A stretch of DNA of 64,000 nucleotides from Physcomitrium patens (lineage: Eukaryota > Streptophyta > Bryopsida > Funariales > Funariaceae): the NCBI RefSeq assembly GCF_000002425.4, contig NC_037273.1, positions 6,961,506 to 7,025,505 on the forward strand. Direction: 5' to 3'. Made by a program: the position numbers and the translations under genes. The notes beneath the pieces were generated by a model. That model was not told the DNA's origin. It made no database searches and saw nothing but the letters and a program-made list of their open reading frames with translations. This document shows positions 31,954 to 44,875 of this stretch, in pieces (position 1 is the stretch's first letter; each line of letters starts with the position of its first letter).

Positions 31954-33919
31954 TTCGTAACACATTAAGAAATACTTATTGATCCAATTTGAATATTATA
32001 AATCAATCAATTTACATGAACAAATAACCAAATAAGAATTTTTTTAAATTTGTGTTAGGAAAATATCATAACACATAAGTAATAACAACCCAATTTGTTG
32101 GTTGCACACATTAGACATGGATATCATTGCATGTTTTCCTACAAATGCACGTCAAATGGCTTTTGCTGATATCCTCATTTTTCAATGGAAAATTAGTTCC
32201 TACCTGCTCAATTGCAACCTTCAAGCATAGACCTCCTTCACCGAATAGTGGCAAAGTGGATTCATCAAACATGGTTGTGGTCTCAGGTAGTGATATTCAC
32301 AGCTTTCAAAACAAGATTATAGCTGGCCAGAATTGAGATTTATCTTTTGGAATTCTGAAATTGTACTTGGTTTAACTTCACACACGCATACTCAAAGATC
32401 CCACAGGCAAAACAAAGCTGCTCATGTTTTTTCGATCAAAGCAAACCGGGCGTGGTATCTTCAAATCAACTTTCTGTAATGAGAATTTCGGTAAACAAAT
32501 CAACTTCGTAGAGTCATTTCATCTTCCTAACTTCTTCTGCACATTATCCAGATGGACACAAAACGATGAAAAGAGACTGCGAGAATCGGAAGGAAAACAC
32601 ACACCAAAATCAAACGTACTCAGGAGGTTGATTTGGTTGCTAGAACAAAGAGTTACACGGATCAAGGAACACAAACGACGGCCCTTCCATTCAGAGGAAA
32701 TTCAACAACATTCCCTCAGGCAAGCTGAAAAGTTGCAACCATTGAACGCCTACCTAATTTTAATCCAAATCCTCGTTTCTATCCATTGTAGGTTTGCATG
32801 CAGCTTGTGCTAGGAATACACTAAAAGAGAAACTTGGGGTTGCCTGGTGAAACTAAGCTTATCTTCAAACCTGGTCTGAAACCGCAAAACAATAAATGTG
32901 TCCACTAGGATATCGAGTTGGCTTGCTAACAAACCTCAGAGGTAATAATCACGGCAATTATACCTGAGCCATCATTGTCTTGGTTATGGCTTCCAATCAG
33001 CATCGTTACTCGCAGAGGTTGCCAATTACTGTAAGTTGCACCGGAAGTAATAGGCCGTTGTTTAAGAATACCCAACTGTGAGAGGGTTTAGAAAGACTGA
33101 GGAACTCCTGTACCGAAGACACGCACATTCTGCGATGAACTGGCCAGCTCGTCAAAGTCTCCATTTCGGGGATCGTTACGTGCTTGGCTATTCCTGGTTA
33201 TTCAGAAGAAGGCAGTGTGCCACCGCAGACGGCTAACGTACAGAAACGATGTACAATTAACCAAAGTAATTATCTTCTTATGAAGTGCAAGCAAGGGTGT
33301 GACATGTTGCCAACGCATCCTCAAACCACAGGAGCGAAAAGTTGTTCTATGCAAGGAGGATCGTCGTTGCTGCTTTACGATTTAGATACCTCGCACATCT
33401 CGCTTTGCTCCTTACACAGCTAAGATTGAGCAAGGCTCATGTGATCAAACCCCATTGTCTCCAATTTCAAAAATGGGTCCTCATCGATCTGGAACCGAAA
33501 ATCGTTGACGAAAACCTTTGAACGTCCATTGCAATACTTTGCTTCACACCATGTTATCCTCAAGCAATCCCGCAAGCAAGCAACATTGTACTTTGGAGAT
33601 TGCCCTATGCAGTAGAAAGCGTAAGTAAACAGTTCACTTGACAGGTGGTTTCAGTGGTATGAGGGGCGACGTCGCAGGCAAGCTTCAATTTGAAGGTAAG
33701 CCGACGAACTTCGGCACTAGTAACCTCAGCACTCGTGGCTATCGATCAGTTCCTCGAAGCCGTTACCTAGCGGTGACTCTATCTTTCACAACTACGTCAG
33801 CACACAATTCCAAAGAGTGCACCACTGGGGCTGTCTCCACACCAGGTGCTTCACGAATTGGGTGCAAGAAGACATGCTGTGGCCTCGTTCAAGGGACTTG
33901 CACGACGGCTCAAGACCAC

Positions 33920-33950
33920 GAGAAAGAGAGAGAAAGAGAGAGAAAGAGGT
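33920..33950. repeat. GA-rich (GAGAAA-like) tract
   Basis: Degenerate GAGAAAGA repeats; on the minus strand a pyrimidine tract. Confidence 0.85.
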
Positions 33951-35756
33951 CCAAGGTGCACACAAACGCTCCAGACCGACAGATTCTGAGGCAGATCACG
34001 CGCACACAATCACGCTGCGACGTCGAGATCCCTTTGCGGCATGACGCACTAGCCCACCCTCGTCACTAAGGGCTCACCAGAATCCTGAATCCTTTCTCCC
34101 TTTGGCCAGACGGGGCCCCAACCCCAAAATGTGTACATAGATATCTCACTTAGAACTGCGATTCTTGAGGCATCTCAGTGCAGCACCAGGGGCTGCAGCA
34201 ACACCATTTCGAGGTCGATCATTCCAAGGTGAGAGAGCGAGGTGATCCACTTCTGTTTCCTCTTCTTCACAGTCTAGGGAGAGTGCCGTCCCCCTACTGC
34301 AGCCTTTGCTAAGTAGCCTGTGCCGCTGCTTGGGCCTTGAGATCATTTGTGGCTCTCCTCCTCGCTCACCATTCCAAGCTCTATTGCCTAGGAATTCGAA
34401 GCATATTCTGATGTTTCGCTTTTAACCCACCCCTTTTGCTTCGATGCTACGTGGCTGTTCGCCGCAACAAATTTGGATGTTTTTCGATCACTGCTTGAGT
34501 GGAGTTTTGGTCGGAGCTTGTGGAGAACAAGTCGTGTCGTTGCTATCCGGCGGCGTTGCTGTTCTTGAGAATCTCTTTGAATTATGCAATCATCGTACTC
34601 CATTTCTTGTCACGTTCTTAGAATACCACCTCCATATTTTAGGAATAATAGAACAGATTCATTTCGATGGTTATTCTGGCAATGCCTGTCGAAACAATTC
34701 AAGTTTTTGAATGAATCTTGATTGGATACAAAATTTCCTAATGCCTGACAGCATATTAGATTCCAGACCATTTATAATCTCCCAAAAGTTGTAATCATCT
34801 TCAGTGTTCTCGCGGCACTCCAAAACATTACTACACTCTAGTACCTAATTACTACTGTTTCACGATAGAAAAGACACGTCGTACACTTTTTTCGTTGTTG
34901 TGATTGCATTGCATACATGACTATTTGCGAGTATTTGTGCTTGTGGAGTTTATTGCGAAACAGTTTACCACACATTCTGACATGCATTACCTTACGAACA
35001 TCATTAGCAATATGGTTCTCTTCAACGCTTTCAGGTGGTCTGGAGCCTTCACTGTACCTCTAGAAGTTCAGCATTAATCAAATCTGGGTTTCTTTTTTTT
35101 CTTTTCTTTTTTTTTTCTTTTTTAATATCAATCCCTTTCATATCGAAAAAACACACTTAGTGCCTCCAATGGCAACCGACGTCGCTATTCATTCTGGAGA
35201 AAACAGTCGACCCGTTTGGGCTATGTGTACAAATTGTTGGTTTTCACCTCAAAATGATCCAAAGAGCGTAAAGAAAAGTGCTTGTCCTCCACGACATACA
35301 GAGCAACTGCATAACATTAGAACCTTCACCGCCCAATTACTCGCTTCTAAACACTCCGACGATCAAGTCTTCTGGAGCAACCAATGCAGCACAACCCAAC
35401 CCACAGAGCTAGCACTTCGAACACACTACAACACTTCACAGATGAAGAGTGTGCGCACAGTCATCTATTAACCTTCACACCAGTTACAAAAGCTGAACAC
35501 GGTCAATCCATCAACCGCGATGTTGCATGACATGAAACTTAGCAAAAACCGAAAGCGCCATGTAAACAAATCGACGTAAGCTAAGTTAACCAAAGTCAAC
35601 GCACCACGAAAACAGAACACTTGGAACATAGAAGACACAGAAAGCACTAAAATCCACCTTCGAAATGAGCCATCGCAGTAAAATCCTGGTTCAGAACTGA
35701 GAAAAAGGCGCTGCGAGGACAAGCCTCGAAAACTCCGCTACTATGTGAAATATTTC

Positions 35757-35776
35757 GGGCAGGGTTCGGCCTGCCC
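35757..35776. repeat. 7-bp perfect hairpin in promoter-like DNA
   Basis: GGGCAGG is followed after six bases (GTTCGG) by the exact complement CCTGCCC. It lies about 110 bases from the telo-box at the right end of the island. Confidence 0.75.
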
Positions 35777-36111
35777 TGAAGGAGAAAAAGCGACCCCACG
35801 CTGGAGAAACCTTGGTGACGTGGCGAACCCACTCAGCCTACGCGGTCACGAGAGTCGGATCCACGTCGGCGCGGTATTAGGGTTTAGTATCGGTGTCTGC
35901 GGGAACGGAGTGTGGAATGGCGGAGAACCATTTTGAGAACATGTGCTGCGCTTTGGGAACAGTAAACACATGAACTCCACCTCCATGTGCTTCCTTTTGT
36001 TTTCCTTTTTTTAATGAATCTCTCCTTTTTGTCTTTTGTTTTTTTTATTGAAACATGTGATTGGGAATGTGTGTTTTCTAAAGTGTCCTTGAACTTCTAC
36101 TTTTGGTGCCA

Positions 36112-36142
<31 letters not shown>

Positions 36143-37191
36143 TATTTAATAAATAAATAAGTAAATAAATATATCATTTGAAATAAAGAAGAAAGATTCT
36201 ACATTATCTCATTTGTAATGAAAGGTAGAAGATTTTACATTAATCAAATACATCAAAGTATATTTGTAGAAAAATCAAGTTGAATGATACATATATATTC
36301 ATCTCTGCTTATGTTTGTGTGTGTGAGCTTACAAGCATTAAATACATAAAATAATGAAATATGATTCAAAAAACTTGCAAATATATTCATTTTTTATTTG
36401 TTTCATGTGGGATTGTTAGTGACTTGGACAAGAATTAAGCATCAATTTGACTACGTTGATAAGATTTTGTAGACTTTGGAATAATTCTTTCCAAGATTTG
36501 AGATTACAAATTAATTTGATTGTCCACCAATTATTTTGGGGCATCTTTTGCAATGGGTACTTCAATTTACGGTCAACTCACTTGATGCAATTATGGGCTT
36601 TCCAAATGGTAGGTAGAATCATACTTACAAATATTTTAAATTTTTATAATACTTCTGGAAGCTTATTCTTTATGAAAGAAAAAATATTAGAGCAATTTGA
36701 GGACGGATGATTTATTATCGATGCAAGCAAACTGAAGCACTGAATTTTTCTTCTCTTTTAAAAAAAAAAAAAAAAACAAAACAAAACAAAACAAAAAACA
36801 AAAAAAACAAAACAAAACAAAAATAAAACCACACTTTATCATCATTAAACTCCAAAAGCCACATTCAATTAGCAAAAATCCAACAAATCATGAAAACAAA
36901 AATCCTCCAAACATAATTCTGATTAAATAATTGTAACTATCTCTTAAAATTGAAATCGGAAAAATTAATATACTTTATCTTCACTTTCTAAGGCTTAATA
37001 TTTTCAGGATAACCAATACCAACAAAGAATAACATTAAACAACTCATTACATTTGAAACCAAGGAATCTCCACCTGAATAATAATGTAACTCTAGTAATG
37101 TAAAAGTGACGCCACGTCAGCCAAGGATGAGGTGGGTTCTAGAATGCCACATCAGCACTACGACAAAAGCTGAGCTGGACACGTGGATAAT

Positions 37192-37213
37192 ATGGATTGG
37201 TTTTCCAATCCAT
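37192..37213. repeat. perfect 9-bp inverted repeat with T4 loop
   Basis: ATGGATTGG, then TTTT, then CCAATCCAT. It contains CCAAT on both strands and sits in the isolated GC-richer patch of the AT desert. Confidence 0.85.
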
Positions 37214-38064
37214 TCTCAAAAGCGAGCTTCTTAATGGGCTTTAGAAACTTAAGTTGAGGCCCCTCTAGTGGAGCTTGATTGGCTGAGGGCAAAAAAAATT
37301 AAAAAATTAAAAAGATATTTGATCGATGCTGTCGCGCAAGTGGGGGTATATTTTATGAGACCTGTAACTTTAATGAAATAAAGTAAAACTGAAGCTTTTC
37401 CAGAAAAATCGTAATTCAACGCTGTTGAGTGTTTTCATGTGTATCAATTATTTTTCAGGCCATTATTGTGAAACAAGCCATTATTGTGTCTGATCTTAAT
37501 TTGGATTCTCGAGATTAATTATATGAGAGAATACTCCTTTAGGATGATTAATAGATTATAACACACGTATATATATATATTTATTGAAGTTTTATAGTGT
37601 ATGTATGTAGATGTGAATATATAGATAGATAGACACTTATTTAAAAAGTTCGATTGATTGATTATTTATTGTGGTGATAGGTAAATGGGTGATGCATGAA
37701 TGCTAGGAAGCAATTGTTGAAACTGATCTCAAGAATGGAAAGTCTCTGAAGGAAGTTCAAGTTATTGGTTGAATACATTCTTTTTCAATATTAAGAATCC
37801 AAAATGCATTAATAAGGTTTCGGAAATTATTCAATTTTTTGAATAGATTTTTTAATTTTTTAAATTTTTAATTGTCATAAAGGTCCATTGTTTGTATTAA
37901 TATACATATACATACACTATGCATATACAATTGATACTATATACGTATGCACTATCCATCATTAATTAAAACTAAGACTTTGTCAATTTTTGAAGTTTTT
38001 TTTTAATATTTTTTTTAATTGTCCAAAAATTAACGTCAAAGATTAAAAATTCTCAAACCAAAGG

Positions 38065-38077
38065 ACACACACACACG

Positions 38078-38127
<50 letters not shown>
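38065..38127. repeat. compound (CA)n-(TA)n microsatellite
   Basis: An AC dinucleotide run with one G interruption passes directly into a TA run; about 60 bases. Confidence 0.92.
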
Positions 38128-38130
<3 letters not shown>

Positions 38131-38533
38131 TGAAATATATGAATTTAAAAGAAAAATTCAATCAAAATTTTGTGCAAAGTTGTAAAAAAATTGACAATTA
38201 TTAGTTTATTTCTTTACATATTTTTTAACTAAGAGATAATTTGTGTCTTCCTAAGATAAGGTTCTTCTTGCATAGTATTCTGTAAGAGGAAGAAACAACA
38301 CCAAATGACAATATTTAGGGTTAAGAATCTAAATTCTTAACTGGCCCAAAGAATATGAGTGGTGATACTCTACTTAGTTGTTGCACTTGTCATTCACATG
38401 CCCTACATTTAAGGATGTAGTAGCTTGATGAGGAATCCCTAATGAGGAGCCTGTAGAATATGTATATCAATTAAGAACAGGGTTTTGTTTAACAAATTTA
38501 TTTAAGCTTACAAATGTATCTAATGTATTTATT

Positions 38534-38535
<2 letters not shown>

Positions 38536-38565
<30 letters not shown>
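38536..38565. repeat. (AAT)n microsatellite
   Basis: About nine TAA units in AT-rich spacer. Confidence 0.88.
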
Positions 38566-39837
38566 TTCACTGATGTCAAAATCAAAACGCTGTAAGGATT
38601 TTTTTTTTAAAAAAATACCAATAAAGTAAAAATAATAATAACATTGTATCAAATAAAACGCTCTTATTTAGTGTCACATACATGCCTTTTTGATGCAGAG
38701 GTTAAATTTTCTCAGCATCAAAAATTTGAAACCACATTCTGAAAAGGAGAAGGAGGAGAAAAGAAATCACGTCATACACATACACAAACTTATGTTTGAC
38801 ACAAAAGTGTGTTTGTAAGTAAAATTTCCATAGCAGAGTCCTCATACAAGGGATAGCACATGTATTGATAAGTTGTAACAACAAACTTGATGCAATATCT
38901 TTGTTGATAACACTGCAAAAACATTCATGCCTATCATAGGATATTATTAGTACCCAACAGAAGAAAGTGCAAAGAATATCATTAGTTTCTTTCCACTAAA
39001 GACAGTGAGTTTATTAAATTAAACATACAAATGAGTATAAAAAAATCCATTCAAAATTGTAATTTTACTGGGTAGCTATTCATCTTTTCATTTCTACTCA
39101 TGCTTTTAAAGTTACGAGTGACCATTTTCCAACTACATAATCAATTTCAGTATTGAGCCATTTTTTTCTGTCTTTCCATTTTTTTTAGAAAAAATAAACA
39201 ATCATTGATAATAAACAAGTAAATGAATGAATATACCCATAAAAATAAAATCAAAAATAAAATCAATTTAAGTGATAATACTCATTCCTAACAATCATAT
39301 CATATTTTGGTTTAAATCGCATGCTCATTATCTAATCTTATTGATTCAGTCAACTTGATTCATGTTCACATTCTTATTTTCATGAGGAGAAAATCAATAG
39401 CTTTTATACCCATCGCACAACACTCTTTTCATCTTTCTGGATTTCATGAATTTATTTACAGTATGATATGTAACTAATGAAGAAAATTTCTTAATTTAAA
39501 TCAAGAAATGTCCGTTTAAAATGTAATTCTATGAAACACCACAAAACTCCAAGTATTTTTCTGAAGGAACTATTTATAAGCATCATTTGTTTTCTTAGTA
39601 GAAACCAGACAGTACAACAACTATAACTTAGTACTATACAAAAAATCAAATTTAAATAATGAATAAGATTAAAACCACCTAAAATGTCGAATATCCATTT
39701 CGTACATGATGTTATGAAAATTAGAGTCTAGGATACTAAAATTGCGGTTATATTAATTATATTTAATAAGAATTAAAAACTTCAAAAAATATGTCAAAGT
39801 GGATAGTAGTAGCAGTAATAAAATTGTGGTTGCATTA

Positions 39838-39840
<3 letters not shown>

Positions 39841-39870
<30 letters not shown>
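39841..39870. repeat. (AT)n microsatellite
   Basis: Pure AT run of about 29 bases. Confidence 0.9.
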
Positions 39871-39875
<5 letters not shown>

Positions 39876-40353
39876 CAAATATAATGTAATTATATATTTA
39901 TTCATAAAATTACCATGTGTTTATAATGAATGTGTGATTTGAGCCACTATTATTGGTCAAGCAAACAAATCATCTTACTATCACTTGAGTAAGAAAATTA
40001 TTGCATATGACATTTCTTCAGAAAATGAAGTTTCTTGCAATCACATGATTATGTTGACAAAATTATACTTATAAAAAACTTGTACAAAAAATAATATATA
40101 TACATATTCATGTGTTTTAACTAGGTACACACTTATATAAGTATACTTATAAGTGTAAATTTAATAATACTATTTCAATTGAATAACATTATAATAATTT
40201 ATTAAAACTTAAATACATAATAAACTTAATAATGGACCATACATTAATAATACAAGTTGCATATGTACATTAAAGATTCTTTCAAAAGCAAGTGAATCTA
40301 TCTAGATCCCATCATTACAGCTATGCGTAGAAATAAAGAAAAGAGAATATATA

Positions 40354-40387
<34 letters not shown>

Positions 40388-40540
40388 GACTTTTACAGAT
40401 GTTCATTAATTAATTTTTTTATTTGTGTGATGTGAGTGTGTATCATAATGAGGCACAATATTAATATTTATTATCAATAAGTTTCTCACTTGATGTTAGT
40501 AGTTTGATGACTTTGCCACCTTCACAAGCCTTTTTGCACC

Positions 40541-41720
40541 CTCGTTTGAGAATGAAAGTGTTCACTTTTTAAATATAACTAATTGCCTGAACGAACCCCA
40601 TTTGGCCTGTTCTGTCTGTTTCTTTCCCATGGATGACAACCGCAACAGGATGGATGAAAAAGAGATAACGAATGATGTATATGGATGTAGAATCCAAGGG
40701 ATGAACGGAGATCCAGTGGATGGATGAAGGTATGAATTTCAATGGATGGATTGTACACACAAGTGCTTACACCTCTCTTTCTCTTGCTCATTTGATGTGC
40801 ACCCTGCACCACCTGATTTCCCTGCTTAATACCCATTCGACAATCCCCTTTTAATTCCCCCACTTGCTTTTATTCATTTGTTTCTTTATTTGGCATTCTC
40901 ATCCTCAAATGTGTTGGGTTCATCCCTGAGAGTGTGCCGTTTCTCATCCCCACCTGTTCATCCATCCACATGAAGACCACAAATGAGAGTTGGATGGGTG
41001 TTGCATGCAAAAACAACGAAGAACCCTAGCTGTTGGAAGGGTAGTAGTAGTAGTAGTGAAGTAGTATTAGTATTAGTAGGCTTAGGGGTAGTTTAACTAT
41101 TACTTTAATGTTGTATATAGAGTAAAATAGATATTGCAACAATGAGTGGTGGGATGAATCACATGTGGTTTGGAGTGAGGTTGTGGGCATGCTCTTTTTT
41201 TGGTTTAGCTTTTTCCTGGTGCTAAGTACACAAAAAAAAATCACACGAATAAAAAATGAGAAATAAATAAGTATTATAACAAAACAATACACTGATACGA
41301 ACAGGAGAGGAGGAGGAGGAGGAGGGGTAGAGCCCGAGATGTGCGACTGCCCGGCCCCTCTGCAACACAGATGGATGGATGAATGAAAAAGAAGAGTGGC
41401 CCTCAAGGCATTTGCCAAAAGCCTGTGGGAGCTCACATCACCATCATCACCCTCACAGAAGGTAAAAAAATGACACACTCTGATAAATGGATGAATTTAA
41501 TCCACAACAATTCATCCACATTCATTCATATTGTAAATAAAATTGGACTAGGGGGTTGTACGAGGTGTGAATAACATCCCTACCGAACTGAAAGGGACTT
41601 TCGCAGACAAGCTCCCTTTTGGGAGGAGGGGGGGATGGATGAGGATGAGGACCTTACAATTGCGTCTTTGTTTCATTCATCCATGGAACATTCATCCACC
41701 TTCCCCTCCCCCCCCAACTT
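40541..41720. repeat. GATG/GGATGGATGAATG repeat clusters, left of the ZF-HD gene
   Basis: The tetramer-based motif ATGGATGGATGAA, its complement TTCATCCATC and close variants recur at about 40640-40755, 40960-41000, 41370-41390, 41484-41530 and 41634-41700, in both orientations. It looks like a degenerate tetranucleotide (GATG)n family scattered over 1.1 kb. The DNA between also has a (GTA)n run near 41041-41062. The ORFs here are translations of the repeats. Confidence 0.7.
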
Positions 41721-43650
41721 ATTGGGCTTTACCTAACCTAGGAAGAATAATTGTCAATAACTGCTCCCCCCCTCGGACGGACATGCACCCAGAAATAATA
41801 ATAATAATAATAATAAAATCTAAACGTGGGCAACTCCCTGTTTTTTAGTATAAAAGCTTCACACTCCATGAAGCGCCCCACATCGAAACCGAAGACGCAC
41901 ATGGTGATTAGTGGAGGATTAGTGGAGATGATCTAACACTTGGCTGTGAAAAAATGCAAGGGGGCGGGTGTGAGTTGGACCATGACCTGCTGGGCCGGTC
42001 ACCGACCAGTCTGACTGACCTCCAGGTAACCAAAGAGTACAGACGTGAAGAGACCCCCCGCCCCACCCGGCCTCCATCACCAGCGCTGGACAACCCGGCC
42101 CGGCCCGACCCGGTCTGGGCAACGCCAGGAGCAATAATACGGGGAAGCAGAAGCGTGAGTGAGCGAGAGCCTGAGCCTGAGCATGGCAGGCGGAGATGGA
42201 GGTAATCACCACGACGAGGATGCGGGAGAAAGAAAGAGAATGTCTCTTACGGTTGGGGGAGTATTATTATCTAAAATTTATTGTTATATAATGATAATTA
42301 TAATTGGGGTATTCAGTAAACCGGAGTATTATTGCAAAGAAGAAGAAAAGAGGAAGTAATCGTGTGTCGCGTTAAATTAGTTGCGCATGCGGCTTGCCGC
42401 ATTCTAGATCGGGTTGGTTTGCTGTTGCATCCATTGCCGTCTGGCTCCCGAAAAGGTAACCCCCGTCTTCCTGGCAGCAGCAATTCGTGGTGGTCGATGC
42501 GTCCACTGGGAATAGCTGCGGTGGCTTTTCCATGGATCGTCAGCGTCCGTCGATTAAATATCTGTGGGGTTAGAGAGGAAATTTTGGATTTGGGCTCTCT
42601 TAGGGGACTGGGAGAGGGAGAGGAAGAGATTGAGAGAGAGAGAGAGCACTTGGCTGACGAGCCACGGTAGAAAATTATTGGAAGGGAGGTGCTTTCTTTC
42701 TGTATTCAATGTCCTTCTGTCACTACCCCCTCCTGGGTTGTGGTTGGAAGTGATCAATTCCAGAACTGGGTGATGATGCCCTACGACCGGAGTGATAGGC
42801 AGTGGAGAGCGAAAGCAAAAATATTGCAAAGAAAGAAAACTAAAAACAAAAAACAAGTTAAACAGAAGGAAATCGATTGTGTACGCGTCGCTGGACGTTG
42901 TCGTCATCGTCATACGCAGCAGTGGTGATTGTTGCGTGAGGGCTTTTACATTTTTTCAAGTCTGTGTTTTGCATGATGCGGGTTCTGCCAGTGTGACAGA
43001 ATTATAGTTTCACTTGAGGGGGTTGATTGATCGAGCCCGCGGAAGTGGAGGGAGGGAGCCGAGGATTGGAGTACCTAGCGCAGGGCAGGAAAATTGGGTT
43101 TCTGTGCGCCTGGCCAGGTTTGATGAGCTTTGCTACCCTGTCTGCTTGCTTGGCAAATTTAATCAGCATGGTACTTGTAGAGGGGTGTAGACAGGGTGTA
43201 GAGATGGGGCTTCTGCGGGGTACACAGTATTATACCTTAGGCACAGGGTCGGGGAGTGTCTTTGGTTACAGGCGCGTGGTTTTGTAGGTTGCCTGTACGA
43301 TATCCTTGCCTTAGTACCAGTATGAGGGTGAGATTTCACAGTGGTGATTTTACCCTCCCCTCCAAGCTTCGCCCAGAATTTTCTATTCTCCCTCCCGACG
43401 CTTGTGGCCGGATCCAGGTCCGACAGCTCTGTCCGGGAGGGGGTGGACTTTGATGAGCTCTGATGATTCTTAGATTCTGTCTAAAGTGGAGGTGGGATTA
43501 CTGATGCGTGTTGGGTCGTGAGGAAGAAGGAAACATCACCAGGGAGACAGTGAGAAGCGGGAGAGTACACGCCTTGACACAGTTCTCTGCTTCTGCAACT
43601 GTTCATATTTTGTTGGTTGCCTACTTTTAGAACGAGGATAGATTTTGTTT

Positions 43651-43653
<3 letters not shown>

Positions 43654-43683
<30 letters not shown>
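43654..43683. repeat. poly-T tract
   Basis: About 30 consecutive T in the presumed ZF-HD promoter or leader. Confidence 0.92.
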
Positions 43684-43684
<1 letters not shown>

Positions 43685-43715
43685 TAGTGCGATCCCCTGC
43701 AGGTGTGTGACAAAC

Positions 43716-43755
43716 GAGAGAGAGAGAGAGAGAGCGAGAGAGAGAAAGAGAGCGC
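43716..43755. repeat. (GA)n tract
   Basis: GAGAGA run with a few interruptions. GA tracts of this kind are binding sites of plant BBR/BPC factors in other species; that role here is inference. Confidence 0.85.
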
Positions 43756-44443
43756 TCGAGGGAGCAGGAAAGGTTAACAGTGCGGGTAGGCTCGCATGTA
43801 AAATCGCACTTGGCTTTCAGATGACAGTTTTTTGATTACTGTAAGTGGTCGTAAGCTGCTACTGTTGTGTGACTCTGTCTCGAGCTCTGCACATCACTTA
43901 CAGATCGAGCGCCTCGTGTAACTCAGCCTGGTCTTACAATCCTTGCTTTGATTTGCTGAGCCAATCTTCCTCGCTCGTGTCTGCACATCTCAACTGCATT
44001 TCCTGCTTCAAGCAGATGAAGTGATTCAAGTGTGTTTAATGCCTTGCACCTGCGGAGGAGCTTCGCGCTTAGCATGTGAAGTGTCCTGGAGACTTTACTT
44101 ACAGTTTACGAGCGTTTCGAAGACAAAGTGTGATTGTCGGTGTAGGGAGGACAGGACCTGGGACTGTTGTCTCACTGGAAGGACCCTAGAGTTTTTGGCT
44201 TGTCTTAGGTTATTACTCTAATTGTTTTCGAGAAGTTCAGTGTCAGTATTTGTCGACCTCGTGTTATCCCGACTAATTCTTGAAAGTGTGAAGGAGTGTC
44301 TAGATAGAATGCATTGGGAGAAGAGCTACTGCTGCTGCAGATTGGGGTTTTAGTGCGGGAGCTAGCGGAGTAAGGGACGAGTTGCAGAGTGACCTGAGAG
44401 ATAGTGGCCTTGAGGCAAAGCCTGCACCGTCTGAAAGAGGGGC

Positions 44444-44875
44444 ATGGTCAGCTCATATCTGCGCAATAACAACGACGACTGGGTTTACAATCCCGAAGAT
44501 TTGCTCACCTACCGTGTGGAGAAGGCATTGGACGACGTAGAAAGGTGTGCAAAAGAAGTAAGGTCATATGGTGGTGGGAGAATTAGGAAGCCGGGACGGC
44601 GGAAAAAGGCAGCGCAGGTCATAGTGCGATGGATTTGGGGTCTGGCCGTGACGGCACCGATCAACAGCAACAGCAGCAGCGAGGTCCGCATCAAACTCAG
44701 CAGCAACAACAGCAACTACCTCAACCCCAGCCACTCGCATCGTTGCCTACCTCTATTCCCTTGCTACTGCCGCCGGCGCTGGCCGTATCCAACTACCACC
44801 CCACTCCAGTTTCAGTGCAGCCGCAGCACCAACAGCATCATGAGATGCCAGGTGCTGCGAAGCCGAAGCTGCTGA
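44444..44875 (+). promoter_or_regulatory. 143-codon upstream ORF overlapping the ZF-HD start
   Basis: An ATG 185 bases upstream of the ZF-HD start opens a frame, different from the ZF-HD frame, that runs 247 bases into the ZF-HD coding region. Its first half looks like a real peptide: MVSSYLRNNNDDWVYNPEDL, then TYRVEKALDDVERCAKEVRS and a basic GRIRKPGRRKKAAQ. The second half, where it overlaps the Gln/Pro-rich part of ZF-HD, is low-complexity shadow. If it is in the transcript, ribosomes must leak past it to make the transcription factor, so it could repress translation. No acceptable intron would fuse it in frame with ZF-HD. Confidence 0.45.

Larger units (their letters stand above)
28665..32100. 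other. P450 promoter side, then long AT-rich desert
   Basis: 28.67-29.2 kb is GC-richer, presumably promoter and leader of the P450. A minus-strand ORF of basic low-complexity residues here is not convincing. 29.2-32.1 kb is very AT-rich. It contains (AAT)n runs at about 31611-31640 and 31925-31953 and (AT)n at about 31775-31803, with no supportable gene. Confidence 0.6.
32101..35950. other. gene-like GC-richer island, no product identified
   Basis: Base composition changes sharply at both edges, as it does around the identified genes. The right end has TATTAGGGTTTAG (near 35876-35888), a telo-box on the minus strand, suggesting a promoter. Several open frames exist: 32424-32813 plus (129 codons), 33638-34069 plus (143), 35160-35471 plus (103) and shorter minus-strand ones. 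None shows a family motif, and I could not join them into a splice-consistent protein. A non-coding transcript, a lineage-specific gene or a decayed gene are all possible. Confidence 0.35.
35951..40540. other. AT-rich intergenic desert with one GC-richer patch
   Basis: No gene is supported. The region carries (AT)n near 36113-36135, (CA)n-(TA)n at 38065-38127, (AAT)n at 38536-38565 and (AT)n at 39841-39870. A short GC-richer patch at about 37100-37300 holds TGCCACGTCAGC- and TGCCACATCAGC-like motifs and a 9-bp inverted repeat. It may be a small non-autonomous element or an orphan promoter fragment. Confidence 0.55.
41721..44443 (+). promoter_or_regulatory. promoter and long 5' leader region of the ZF-HD gene
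   Basis: The GC-richer segment upstream of the intronless ZF-HD ORF has no supportable exon. It contains GA-rich tracts at about 42603-42648 and 43716-43755, a 30-base poly-T at 43654-43683 and many short upstream ATGs. It is probably promoter plus a leader of unknown length. Where transcription starts cannot be read from the sequence. Confidence 0.5.

Noticed and set aside
33420..34346. Minus-strand open stretches (e.g. a 77-codon frame ending at 33420, another at 33088-33193 and the ORF at 34146-34346) that at first seemed to splice into one protein
   Set aside because: On recounting, the frame between the first two pieces breaks at about 33651 with no good splice pair, and no stretch matches a known family. 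Open frames of this length are expected by chance at this base composition.
44559..44618. Possible 60-base intron that might join the upstream ORF to ZF-HD
   Set aside because: It is a multiple of three, so the frame would not change to that of ZF-HD, and it is near the lower size limit for plant introns.
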